Assembly: GCF_002866925.1 (NCBI RefSeq)
Contig: NZ_PKUQ01000008.1
Location: 32,481 to 96,480 of the forward strand
DNA: 64,000 nt
From: Cohaesibacter celericrescens
Lineage (GTDB): Bacteria; Pseudomonadota; Alphaproteobacteria; Rhizobiales; Cohaesibacteraceae
Direction: 5' to 3'
Positions 47,246 to 55,549 of the stretch are shown here, one piece after another (the first letter of the stretch is position 1; every line of letters starts with the position of its first letter). Position numbers and translations under genes: made by a program. The notes beneath the pieces are model-generated. The model was not told the origin of the DNA, did no database searches, and saw only the letters and a list, made by a program, of their open reading frames with translations.

Positions 47246-47893
47246 TTAATTTGATACGAGTGTGAAAAAACCGGCGGCAAAGCAGCGCAACGGTTCAGGA
47301 TTGCGTTCAAGTTTGGCACGAAGCACCGCTCCTTCCCAGCCGATCCAGAAGAAAGCGGCAAGAGCGTCGGGATCATGCTTTTGTGAAATTTGATTTTGAT
47401 GTTGTGCCTGGCGGAGACAACTGGCGGTTCTTCGTTGCCAGTCCTCGAGCACCGCAATCAATCTTTCGGACACATCAGCGGGAAGCACGCTCATTTCTTG
47501 ACCCAAGTTGCCAACAAGGCAGCCGCGACGAAATGCGTATTTGGCCATGCCTGCTTCTGCGTCGGTGACAAAACCGCGCAAACGGTCCAGCGGTGCGAGG
47601 TCGGATTGCTCGAACCACGCCATCATCTTGGCGGCAAAATACTCATGGTAGGCCTCTATCAACGCCAGTCCATAGTCGGCCTTGGATTTGAAATGGTGGT
47701 AAAAACTGCCTTTGGTGATACCTGATGAGGTGAGCACTTCATCAACACTGACCGCAGAATATCCGTGCTCGGTCAAACTGATCAAACCCGCGCGAATGAG
47801 CTTCTGGCGCGCAATCTGATCAAGAGGATCCTTGCGCGGGCGCCCTCGTTTTTTGGGTAGTGGGTTCGCATTATTTGAAACGATATCTGACAT
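47246..47893 (-). CDS. acuR: TetR family repressor of acuI
   Basis: A 215-residue TetR/AcrR regulator. The basic N-terminal tail (KKRGRPRK) precedes the HTH (~residues 30-75; [16 protein letters not shown]). Cys125 in RRGCLVGN is at the position where related regulators bind acrylate-type or electrophilic ligands. Position just upstream of acuI on the same strand matches the acuR-acuI pair. Its start codon is directly next to a large palindrome, with no ribosome-binding site. Confidence 0.82.
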   Translation of the reverse strand: MSDIVSNNANPLPKKRGRPRKDPLDQIARQKLIRAGLISLTEHGYSAVSVDEVLTSSGITKGSFYHHFKSKADYGLALIEAYHEYFAAKMMAWFEQSDLAPLDRLRGFVTDAEAGMAKYAFRRGCLVGNLGQEMSVLPADVSERLIAVLEDWQRRTASCLRQAQHQNQISQKHDPDALAAFFWIGWEGAVLRAKLERNPEPLRCFAAGFFTLVSN

Positions 47894-47895
47894 AT

Positions 47896-47927
47896 GTATT
47901 TAATAGACTAATCAGTCTATTAAATAC
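47896..47927. promoter_or_regulatory. Perfect 14+14 bp inverted repeat, putative AcuR operator
   Basis: GTATTTAATAGACT and AGTCTATTAAATAC are exact reverse complements separated by AATC. The repeat starts two bases upstream of the acuR ATG (minus strand), so it occupies the place of a ribosome-binding site. A bound repressor would block acuR-acuI transcription. The TetR-family regulator encoded next to it is the likely binder. Confidence 0.88.
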
Positions 47928-47996
47928 TACTGCTCTTTTGGTATGACAGATCACCCGTTTTTGCATTGCCGCATTTGGCGCTGTGCAAACGCATAA

Positions 47997-48024
47997 CGCA
48001 CCAAAGCCTATTTGCTTTGGTGCG
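47997..48024. other. Perfect 11-bp stem-loop downstream of the EEP phosphatase gene
   Basis: CGCACCAAAGC pairs with GCTTTGGTGCG around a six-base loop. It lies 35 bases after the EEP stop (minus strand). No long T-run follows, so it may be a weak terminator or a 3'-end stabiliser of the ugp transcript. Confidence 0.5.
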
Positions 48025-48058
48025 CTCAAAATATAGGTATTGTCGGTAGCGAGAAGCT

Positions 48059-49069
48059 TTAACTCCCTTTTGTCACGACATCACACAGAATGCATTCATG
48101 GTCAGACAAAGGGGTGCCGTCGGTATCAAGCGAAGCCAATAAAGGCTTGGCGGCGCCCACAAGGCCACGGGCGCAGAACCAATCAAGCTTCATGCGGCGT
48201 GTATCATGAGGCGTAATGAGGCTGTTGCGTGTGGTGACACCATCCGGCGTTAGATCCCAGTGATACCCCTGCTCCCGAGCCAAATCGAAAAGGCTTTCAA
48301 CGCGCCAGTCAAAGTCAGGCGGGATGTGATTGCCGGTATTGAGATCTCCGCCAATCAGTACGGGAATATCGGGAGCAAAGCGATCAATCATACTTAACAG
48401 CGAGGCAAACTGCTGATGTCGGTAGGCGGCGTTAGCATTGCTTTCCAGATGGGTGGAGACAACGCAAAGAGGGCCGGTTTCAGTTGGCACAATAGCAGCA
48501 ACCGCCATGCGCCCTCCCATGCGGGGTTGCTCGGGGTCGGCGGCCGAATTTGAGCCGGTACAGAACCAGCGGCCGTTTTGGTCAAGGCGAAACAGAGCCA
48601 GCTTTTCGAATGGTACGGCGGACAAAATTGCATTGCCATGCCACCCGCTGGCGTTAAAGTCATCCTTGCAGTATGGGCGTTCGGTCGGGCCGCCCAAACC
48701 CATCTCGAAAAACTCAACCCCATAGGCATACCGCATGCCCAAGGCATTGGCCATCTCGGCAGTGGTGTTACGCTGGCCGGTGCGGGCCATACCGCTGTCC
48801 ATCTCACTGAGCAGAACCACGGATGGCGTGTGGCTGGCCAAATGATTGGCGCTTCTATCTGGAAAAAGGCAGCGCTCGACATTCCAGGCAGCAACTGTAA
48901 AGTCTGCCGACAATCTGCTCGATTTTGCCTTTCCACCAACTTCCAGTGCGGTCATAGCAGGAATGTCGGTGAGCAAGGCGCGATGCTGATCCGGCGTGCG
49001 TTCAACACGAAGAATCCGGTGACGCTCAGCGTCTGTGATATCCGGCAGGCTTGAGACCAAATCTGTCAT
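48059..49069 (-). CDS. Endonuclease/exonuclease/phosphatase (EEP) family protein
   Basis: A 336-residue cytosolic EEP enzyme with the full metal-dependent active site: AAWNVER (Asn ~62), LSEMDSG (Glu ~90), VSTHLES (His ~214), GGDLNTG (Asp/Asn ~247), KLDWF and LSDHEC (His ~326). The family includes phosphodiesterases, inositol-polyphosphate phosphatases and nucleases. Its ATG overlaps the ugpC stop (ATGA), so it belongs to the ugp operon, taking the place usually held by the glycerophosphodiester phosphodiesterase UgpQ. It may act on imported phosphodiesters, by context only. Confidence 0.85.
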   Translation of the reverse strand: MTDLVSSLPDITDAERHRILRVERTPDQHRALLTDIPAMTALEVGGKAKSSRLSADFTVAAWNVERCLFPDRSANHLASHTPSVVLLSEMDSGMARTGQRNTTAEMANALGMRYAYGVEFFEMGLGGPTERPYCKDDFNASGWHGNAILSAVPFEKLALFRLDQNGRWFCTGSNSAADPEQPRMGGRMAVAAIVPTETGPLCVVSTHLESNANAAYRHQQFASLLSMIDRFAPDIPVLIGGDLNTGNHIPPDFDWRVESLFDLAREQGYHWDLTPDGVTTRNSLITPHDTRRMKLDWFCARGLVGAAKPLLASLDTDGTPLSDHECILCDVVTKGS

Positions 49070-50118
49070 AATCTAAAACCACTTTCTTTATCGAAGAAGT
49101 GCGCAGCATTGGGTTTCAATCCATAGGTCACTGGACCAGTGATCGCTTGCACGTCTTTGGGCACGCTGACGGAGAAATCTTGTCCGCCAAGCTTGCCATG
49201 CATCAAATGGTTGGCACCCAACTCCTCAACGATCTGGACGTCACAAGGCAGACCGCCCTCAGCCCGCATTTCGACATCTTCGGGGCGGATCCCGAGCAGG
49301 AATTCTTTGTCCGCAGACTTGGGGGCTTCAATATTGATTTGGATATCATCCCCTATGGAAAGCAGACCGTTCTCGGACCGCGTAGCGTTGAGCAGGTTCA
49401 TTGGTGGTGCACCCATAAATCCAGCCACAAAGGTGGACGCAGGCTGGTTGTAAATCTCGGCGGGCGTGCCGATCTGCTCGATGCGGCCTTCATTAAGCAC
49501 AATGATGCGGTCGGCCATGGTCATCGCTTCAATCTGATCATGGGTCACATACACTGCAGTGACACCTAGCCGCCGCTGAAGAGAGCGAATCTCGATGCGC
49601 ATTTGGTTGCGCAATTTCGCGTCCAAGTTTGACAAAGGTTCGTCGAACAAAAACAACTCGGGAGAACGCACAATGGCCCGCCCCATGGCTACACGTTGGC
49701 GCTGTCCTCCAGACAATTGGCTGGGACGACGGTCGAGATAGTCCATCAGGTTCAGCATCTTGGCTGCATCGAGGACTTTTTTCTGAATTTCGGATTTGGG
49801 CAAGCCGCGATTTTTCAGACCATAACCCATGTTCTGGGAGACAGTCATATGCGGATAAAGGGCATAGTTCTGAAAAACCATGGCGATGTTGCGGTTGGCG
49901 GGGTCGACGTCATTGACGACGCGCTGACCGATGGAAATGGCACCGCCGGATATTTCTTCAAGACCGGCGATCATGCGCAGCAATGTCGATTTACCACACC
50001 CCGAAGGGCCGACGAGCACGACAAATTCGCCATCGGGAATTTTGAAACTACAGGGTTTGACCGCTTCGAAACCGTTGGGATAGATTTTGCGGACCATATC
50101 AAGCGTGACAACAGTCAT
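49066..50118 (-). CDS. ugpC: sn-Glycerol-3-phosphate ABC transporter ATPase
   Basis: A 350-residue ATPase of the MalK/UgpC class. Walker [10 protein letters not shown] (~residues 37-45), signature [14 protein letters not shown] (~135) and Walker [15 protein letters not shown] (~155) are followed by a C-terminal TOBE/regulatory domain. AGGAAA precedes the ATG. It energises import by UgpAE. It overlaps the EEP phosphatase gene by four bases. Confidence 0.93.
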   Translation of the reverse strand: MTVVTLDMVRKIYPNGFEAVKPCSFKIPDGEFVVLVGPSGCGKSTLLRMIAGLEEISGGAISIGQRVVNDVDPANRNIAMVFQNYALYPHMTVSQNMGYGLKNRGLPKSEIQKKVLDAAKMLNLMDYLDRRPSQLSGGQRQRVAMGRAIVRSPELFLFDEPLSNLDAKLRNQMRIEIRSLQRRLGVTAVYVTHDQIEAMTMADRIIVLNEGRIEQIGTPAEIYNQPASTFVAGFMGAPPMNLLNATRSENGLLSIGDDIQINIEAPKSADKEFLLGIRPEDVEMRAEGGLPCDVQIVEELGANHLMHGKLGGQDFSVSVPKDVQAITGPVTYGLKPNAAHFFDKESGFRL

Positions 50119-50128
50119 TGGAATTTCC

Positions 50129-51043
50129 TTACTTATCGGATTCGGTCAGGCCCTTAACGAACCAGCTTTGAAAGAAGATAACCACGGCGACGGGCGGAAT
50201 GATCGCAAGGATCGCCAAAAGATTGCCGCGACCATATTCGGGAATTTGGCCGTCATACATGCTGGCCGTTATCTGTTTGATGCCGCGTAACAGCGTGAAC
50301 ATGTCTTCATCAGTGGTGATCATGGTTGGCCAGAGATACTGGTTCCAGCCGTAAACAAACATGATGATGAAGATCGCAGCAATCATGGTGCGCGACAGGG
50401 GAACCAAAATATCAATGAAGAATTTCAGCGGCCCCGCGCCATCGATGCGGGCGGCTTCGACCAGTTCTTCGGGTACGGATAGAAAAAACTGGCGAAAGAA
50501 AAAGGTGGCTGTCGCCGAAGCGATGAGCGGCAGGATCAAGCCGGTATAGCTGTTGAGGAGCCCCATTTTCTGTACAATTTCATAAGAAGGCAAAATACGC
50601 ACTTCTAGCGGCAACAACAGGGTTGTGAAGATCAACCAAAAAGCGAAAGTGGCAAAACGCAAACGAAAATAGACAATGGCGTAGGCGGCCATCATAGAGA
50701 TGACGATTTTGCCCATAGCGAAGCCGACCCCAAGGATCAGCGAGTTTTTGAACATGCTCAGGCCGGTGTTTTCGCCCGAGAAGCCAGAAGCGCCGAACAG
50801 GGCTTTCGTCAGATTGCTATAAAACTCATCTCCGATGGTCAGGCTAGGACCGTGTTTGAGGATTTCAACATCCGTAACCGTGGTCATTTGCAGCACCATC
50901 ACCAGAGGCAGGACCATCATCAACGCGCCGATGATCAGGATGCCATGATCGATAATCGCACTGAAATGGACCCTGCGCTTTTTTGGCACAATCACGGGCG
51001 CTTCAGTTCCGGAAGCCCCGATTGAATGAGATGTATCAGTCAT
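50129..51043 (-). CDS. ugpE: sn-Glycerol-3-phosphate ABC transporter permease E
   Basis: About 304 residues with six membrane segments; the EAA loop [24 protein letters not shown] (~190-215) contacts UgpC. ATG 51043 has GAGG six bases upstream; an ATG at 51055 overlaps the ugpA stop. Partner of UgpA. Confidence 0.92.
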   Translation of the reverse strand: MTDTSHSIGASGTEAPVIVPKKRRVHFSAIIDHGILIIGALMMVLPLVMVLQMTTVTDVEILKHGPSLTIGDEFYSNLTKALFGASGFSGENTGLSMFKNSLILGVGFAMGKIVISMMAAYAIVYFRLRFATFAFWLIFTTLLLPLEVRILPSYEIVQKMGLLNSYTGLILPLIASATATFFFRQFFLSVPEELVEAARIDGAGPLKFFIDILVPLSRTMIAAIFIIMFVYGWNQYLWPTMITTDEDMFTLLRGIKQITASMYDGQIPEYGRGNLLAILAIIPPVAVVIFFQSWFVKGLTESDK

Positions 51044-51051
51044 AATGGACC

Positions 51052-51933
51052 TCATGTGTAATGAATGCGCCGCTCGATGAGGCGGAATTGGAAAATGGTC
51101 ATGGCCAGCACCAGCACCATCAAAATAACCGACTGTGCTGACGAACCACCCAGATCATTGCCACGGAAGCCATCGACATAGACCTTGTAGACCAGTGTCA
51201 TAGGGTTTGATCCCGGTTCACCGCGCGTGATCGTGTCTAACGTTCCGAAGGTGTCAAACAGCGAATAGGTGATGTTGGTGATCAGTAGGAAAAAACCGGT
51301 GGGCGCGAGCAGCGGGAAGGTTATATCCCAAAAACGCCGCATGCTTGATTTGTTATCGATCTTGGCCGCTTCCAATATGGCACGGGGGATGGACTGCAAA
51401 CCCGAGAGGAAAAAGATAAAATTGATCGGGATCTGCTTCCAGACCGAAGCAATGATCATTGCGGCGGCGGTGTCATAATAATTCACGCCAATGACAAAGT
51501 CATAGCCAAAATAACCGAGCAGATTGGTCAAAGGCCCCCACCGCTGGGAAAACATCACCAAAAAAATAAAACCAGCAACCGGTGGCGCCACAGCGTAAAC
51601 CCACATCAGCAAGGTGCGATAGGTTTTGGCACCCTTGATCACTTTGTCTGCCTTGACTGCAAACAACAAAGCCAGCGCAAGAGAGAAGAAGGTCACCAGC
51701 AGGCAAAACACCAAAGTGAATAGCGCAATTCTGGCATATTCGGGGTTGCTCAGAATGTCGATATAATTGTCCAAACCGACAAAAGTCGAGCTGAAGCCAA
51801 ACGGGTCTTCTAGATAAAAAGACAGCTTTAAAGCCTGAAATGCAGGCCAGTAGAAGAAAATGGCGATGATCGAGAGCTGCGGTAGCAGGAACAGGATCGG
51901 CAGCCAACGGGATTGGAATCCGGCGCGTTTCAC
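51052..51933 (-). CDS. ugpA: sn-Glycerol-3-phosphate ABC transporter permease A
   Basis: A 293-residue inner-membrane permease with six membrane segments and an EAA loop (ILEAAKIDNKSSMRRFWDITFPLL, ~190-215). It starts at GTG 51933 with GAGG seven bases upstream. It overlaps or abuts ugpE. It is separated from ugpB by 171 bases that contain a terminator-like hairpin. Confidence 0.93.
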   Translation of the reverse strand: MKRAGFQSRWLPILFLLPQLSIIAIFFYWPAFQALKLSFYLEDPFGFSSTFVGLDNYIDILSNPEYARIALFTLVFCLLVTFFSLALALLFAVKADKVIKGAKTYRTLLMWVYAVAPPVAGFIFLVMFSQRWGPLTNLLGYFGYDFVIGVNYYDTAAAMIIASVWKQIPINFIFFLSGLQSIPRAILEAAKIDNKSSMRRFWDITFPLLAPTGFFLLITNITYSLFDTFGTLDTITRGEPGSNPMTLVYKVYVDGFRGNDLGGSSAQSVILMVLVLAMTIFQFRLIERRIHYT

Positions 51934-52050
51934 GTTTGGGCCTCATAGTCTGGCGCGCCGTTTTTCGAGCGTTGTCGGGCGCTGCGTCTTCGGGTGCAAC
52001 ACCTGACAGATGCCAGTGATGCAATGCTTTCGAGCTGCGGAGTTGCAACC

Positions 52051-52084
52051 AAAAAATGAGACGGCCGCATCAAATACGGCCGTC
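52051..52084 (-). terminator. Intrinsic terminator/attenuator between ugpB and ugpA
   Basis: On the minus strand GACGGCCG pairs with CGGCCGTC around a nine-base loop and TCATTTTTT follows. It lies 21 bases past the ugpB stop and 127 before the ugpA start, so it probably ends most transcripts after ugpB. Confidence 0.75.
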
Positions 52085-52104
52085 CGTTGATTGATCAAAA
52101 AGAT

Positions 52105-53412
52105 TTATTTTTGAGTTTTGGCAAAACGCTCAAGCAGAGTGTTGCCTTCTTTTTCGATGGTAGCCAGCGCGCTATCAATATCGGTTTCACCGGAAAGGAA
52201 ACGGGTGAGTTCACGGTTTTCTACGTCACGGATCTGAACATAGAAGCCCATACGATAGCCTTTGGTGTTTTCACCAGACTGAAGAGACAGCTGTTTGATG
52301 CCGACTTCAGCAGCTGGCAGGCGATCATAGTGACCATCTTTTTTGGCCAGCTCGTAGGCAGCTGTGGTGATGGGCACATAGCCGGATTCTTTGTGCCAGA
52401 AATATTGGATTTCAGGCGATGTCAGGAATTTGAAGAAAGCGGCAGTTGCAGCATTTTCTTCAGCAGGTTTGCCAGACATAGCGAACAGAGACGCGCCGCC
52501 GATGAAGGTTTGATAGCCCTCTTTGGTGATTGATTCCCAATAAGGCAGGTTGGTCGCGGACCATTTGAACGGCAGGTTTTTCTGCGTCAAACCACCAAAG
52601 GAGCCTGAAGACCCAATCCAAAGGCCAACTTTGCCTTCTTCGAACTGGGATTGATTGTCACCCCAAGAGGTGCCGTAGAAACCGAACAGGCCATCATCAA
52701 GCCATTTCTTGACGTGGGTCCAGTGCATTTTCTGCTCTGGTGAGTTGATCAGGATCTTGGTGCCTTTGGCGCCAGTATAGCCATTGTCGTTGGTTGCGAA
52801 TGGCAGGTTGTGGCGAGAATGGAAATTCTCGACAAATTCCCAAGGCAGGTGAGACTGAACGAAAGCAACATAACCGGCTTTTTTCAGAGCAGGCGCTGTT
52901 ACAGTTTCGAACTCTTCATATGTCACAGGAGCGGTAACACCGGCTTTTTCTAAAGCGTCGGCATTGTAATACATGATTGGAGAGGATGAGTTGAACGGCA
53001 TGCCGATCATCTTGCCGTTGCTGTCCGCGTAGAAATAACGCACACCGGAGATGTAATCTTCGATGTTGAATTCCACACCATTGTCAGCCATCAGATCCTG
53101 CACTGGGATAGTCGCACCCTTGGCACCGATGATGGTAGCAGAACCGGCATCAAACACCTGCATGATGTTTGGCTGTTCGCCAGCGCGGAATGCGGCGATA
53201 CCAGCAGTCAAAGTGTCTTCGTAGCCGCCCTTAAAGATCGGAGTGATCTTATACTCGTCCTGAGAGGCATTGAACTTCTCGGAAATGGCATTGACGGTTT
53301 CGCCAAGCTGGCCACCCATAGCGTGCCACCAAGTGATTTGTGTTTCAGCAAATGCTGCGCTTGACATCAGGCTCAGCGCGGCGCTGGCGACTGCGATTTT
53401 CAGGAATTTCAT
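52105..53412 (-). CDS. ugpB: sn-Glycerol-3-phosphate-binding periplasmic protein
   Basis: A 435-residue solute-binding protein. From ATG 53412 (GGAG six bases upstream) a signal peptide MKFLKIAVASAALSLMSSAAFA is followed by QITWWHAMGGQLGE, FKGGYEDTLTAGIAAFRAGE and PFNSSSPIMYYN, which match UgpB. It delivers glycerol-3-phosphate or glycerophosphodiesters to UgpAE. Upstream in-frame sequence to 53643 is not coding-like. It diverges from a LacI regulator. Confidence 0.93.
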   Translation of the reverse strand: MKFLKIAVASAALSLMSSAAFAETQITWWHAMGGQLGETVNAISEKFNASQDEYKITPIFKGGYEDTLTAGIAAFRAGEQPNIMQVFDAGSATIIGAKGATIPVQDLMADNGVEFNIEDYISGVRYFYADSNGKMIGMPFNSSSPIMYYNADALEKAGVTAPVTYEEFETVTAPALKKAGYVAFVQSHLPWEFVENFHSRHNLPFATNDNGYTGAKGTKILINSPEQKMHWTHVKKWLDDGLFGFYGTSWGDNQSQFEEGKVGLWIGSSGSFGGLTQKNLPFKWSATNLPYWESITKEGYQTFIGGASLFAMSGKPAEENAATAAFFKFLTSPEIQYFWHKESGYVPITTAAYELAKKDGHYDRLPAAEVGIKQLSLQSGENTKGYRMGFYVQIRDVENRELTRFLSGETDIDSALATIEKEGNTLLERFAKTQK

Positions 53413-53604
53413 TGTTTGCTCCAAACAAATTGCCTGTAGGCATCCCACAAAAAGAGCCAACATGTGCAGGATGCCCATGCTGGATATGAAAACAGTGTCC
53501 CGGATTAAGCCGGGCCCTGCGCACAAAATGCTAAACATCCAAACCCCGCTATTTTGCCTCTTGAAGAAAAGGCAGCATGGCGGCATTTGGACTTGCAACT
53601 TTTC

Positions 53605-53618
53605 TGCACACGTGTTCA
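53605..53618. promoter_or_regulatory. Candidate LacI-family operator
   Basis: ACACGTGT forms a perfect 8-bp palindrome with central CG, flanked by TG on one side and CA on the other; the whole site is 53605-53618. Central CG palindromes are typical of LacI-family operators. It lies between ugpB and lacI genes. Confidence 0.35.
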
Positions 53619-53632
53619 CATAACGCCTGAAG

Positions 53633-53650
53633 ATAACAGTCATATGACGC
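53633..53650 (-). promoter_or_regulatory. Candidate Pho box upstream of ugpB
   Basis: On the minus strand GCGTCAT-ATGA-CTGTTAT matches the PhoB consensus CTGTCAT-N4-CTGTCAT at 11 of 14 half-site positions. It is about 220 bases from the ugpB start and 53 from the lacI start. ugp genes are PhoB-controlled in E. coli, which makes this plausible but not proven. Confidence 0.3.
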
Positions 53651-53702
53651 TTGCATGGCTGTTCGTTGACATGGCTTCCAACGCTCAGGTAACCAACAGA
53701 TC

Positions 53703-54734
53703 ATGTCTGGAAATGGCACAAGCAAACCGTCCACGCTCACACAAAGGCGCCCAAGGCGCGTGACCGCTTCTGATGTTGCCAAGGCTGCGGGGGTGTCCCG
53801 ATCGGCCGTTTCTCGTGCTTTTACTGACGGGGCCTATCTGGACGATGCCAAACGCACGCTGATCAAGAGCACCGCTTTACAGTTGGGTTATCAACCCAAT
53901 GCGCTAGCGGCTAGCCTGCAAGGCAACCGCACCAATTTGGTGGGGATCATCGCGGGGGATTTGGGCAACCATTACGATTCTGAATTTGTGGCACAGTTGG
54001 TTTCGGGGCTGAATGCTGCGAATAAGTGGCCGCTGGTTCTGGGCGGGTCTGAAGCCGTGACCGAGGAAGCCATCAGGTCGGTTCTTCATTTTCCTCTCGA
54101 TGTTTTGATCGTGCGTGGCGGCAGCATTCAGGCCTCGCTGATTGATGATTGTGCCAAGCTGAATATTCCGGTCATCTTTTCCGGCCACGTGGTCGACGCT
54201 CCCAACACCGATTGTGTATCCTGCCGCAATGCGATGGGAACGGCGCTGGCAACAGAGCTGTTGATAGCCAAAGGCCGACGCGCCTTTGGCTATGTAGGTG
54301 GCCCTCCTTCGCGAACATCACAAACGGAACGCCTGACCGGTGTGACAAGCCAATTGCAGAAACACGGGCTTGAATTGGTGGCGCATCGTCATGCTGATTT
54401 CACCTTTGAAGGTGGCAGTCTGTGTGCTCAGGAGCTTTTGGCGGCGTACGCGCTGGATGCCATTATATGCGCCAATGATGCCATGGCGTTGGGGGTTCTG
54501 TCCGCAGCACGCATCATCGACAAGACCGCGGTGCCTCGCGATCTATCTGTTATTGGCTTTGATGATATTGCTATGGCTTGTTGGCCAGATTTCAATCTGA
54601 CCACCATTCGCAATCCGATTGAGCAGACTGTGTCAGAAATACTGCGCTTGCTAGAAGCCCGTCTGGAGGATCCAGACAAAGCCAAAGAAGTGTCAATGAT
54701 TGACCCGATCCTTATTGAGCGCGGCACCCACTGA
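53703..54734 (+). CDS. LacI family transcriptional regulator
   Basis: A 343-residue repressor. HTH VTASDVAKAAGVSRSAVSRAF at ~20-40, hinge NALAASLQGNRTN, then a sugar-binding-like core (VGIIAGDLGNHYD, RRAFGYVGGPPSRTSQTERLTG, SVIGFDDIAMACWPDF). It diverges from ugpB and is the likely regulator of the ugp operon, with the ligand unknown. It converges on the isochorismatase-like gene. Confidence 0.9.
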   Translation: MSGNGTSKPSTLTQRRPRRVTASDVAKAAGVSRSAVSRAFTDGAYLDDAKRTLIKSTALQLGYQPNALAASLQGNRTNLVGIIAGDLGNHYDSEFVAQLVSGLNAANKWPLVLGGSEAVTEEAIRSVLHFPLDVLIVRGGSIQASLIDDCAKLNIPVIFSGHVVDAPNTDCVSCRNAMGTALATELLIAKGRRAFGYVGGPPSRTSQTERLTGVTSQLQKHGLELVAHRHADFTFEGGSLCAQELLAAYALDAIICANDAMALGVLSAARIIDKTAVPRDLSVIGFDDIAMACWPDFNLTTIRNPIEQTVSEILRLLEARLEDPDKAKEVSMIDPILIERGTH

Positions 54735-54743
54735 AAATCCGGT

Positions 54744-55394
54744 TTAGACCGGCAATTGATTGGCGGCTTTGGCACCAGCGAGAAGCAGTTTTTCGCGCAA
54801 GCCACTCCATTTGCTTTTATCACGAGCGAGAATAGCGTCATCGAGAAGGGTGACATTATAGTTGCGTTTGAGCGCGCCATTAGCGGTGGCATTCACACAG
54901 GCTGCGGCTTCCTGGCCCGTCAGGTATAGATGACCGACGTTATGCTCTTCGAGAATCTTGGACAGCATGGGAGAGGTAAAACTGTCCCCTTCATGCTTCC
55001 AAATATGATGGTCGGCTTTGAATATAAGATCGCGGTCACGCACCAACCCTTGGGAGTCTTCAACACCCCGTCCACCCGCGATCAGTTTTATCACGATTTT
55101 TTCCAGCGGGTCGATAAAAGCATGGCTGACTTCGATGATCGGGATATCAGCGCCTTTTGCGATCTCGGTCAATTGATTGATGGCTTTGACACTGGCAGTT
55201 AGGCTTTGCTCATCATGTCCTTTTTCGCCAGCATTGCGGGTGAAATCTTCCTGCATGTCGATGACCAGCAAAGCGGCATTAGGGCGTTCTTCTGGCTGGA
55301 TCGGCACAATTTTGGGACGGTTGGTCAGCTTGTAAAGTGCGTTGGCCAAGACAAAAACGATGCATGCTAAAATAAAGCCGAGAATGAGGTTCAT
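54744..55394 (-). CDS. Membrane-anchored isochorismatase-like cysteine hydrolase
   Basis: About 216 residues from ATG 55394 (GGAG seven bases upstream). An N-terminal membrane helix (LILGFILACIVFVLANAL) precedes the hydrolase domain, with Asp46 in LLVIDMQEDF and the nucleophile Cys in GQEAAACVNATANGAL, with a Lys (FKADHHIW) in between: the Asp-Lys-Cys triad of this superfamily. Members hydrolyse amides such as nicotinamide, biuret or ureidoacrylate; the substrate is unknown. The N-terminal anchor is unusual for the family. Confidence 0.82.
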   Translation of the reverse strand: MNLILGFILACIVFVLANALYKLTNRPKIVPIQPEERPNAALLVIDMQEDFTRNAGEKGHDEQSLTASVKAINQLTEIAKGADIPIIEVSHAFIDPLEKIVIKLIAGGRGVEDSQGLVRDRDLIFKADHHIWKHEGDSFTSPMLSKILEEHNVGHLYLTGQEAAACVNATANGALKRNYNVTLLDDAILARDKSKWSGLREKLLLAGAKAANQLPV

Positions 55395-55492
55395 GTCTTG
55401 TCTCCTGATTGTGATTGGCGCATTTTGGATCCCTTCACAATATGGCACCGGCTTGATTCCACGACAAGAAGGCCTTTAGTGGTTCGTGCACT

Positions 55493-55525
55493 AAAAAAGC
55501 CCGACAGACAATATCCGCCGGGCTT
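55493..55525 (-). terminator. Intrinsic terminator after the 5'-nucleotidase gene
   Basis: On the minus strand AAGCCCG pairs with CGGGCTT around a 15-base loop, followed by TTTT. It is 25 bases past the stop. Confidence 0.82.
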
Positions 55526-55549
55526 CAATTTGATTACAATCGCAAAAGG

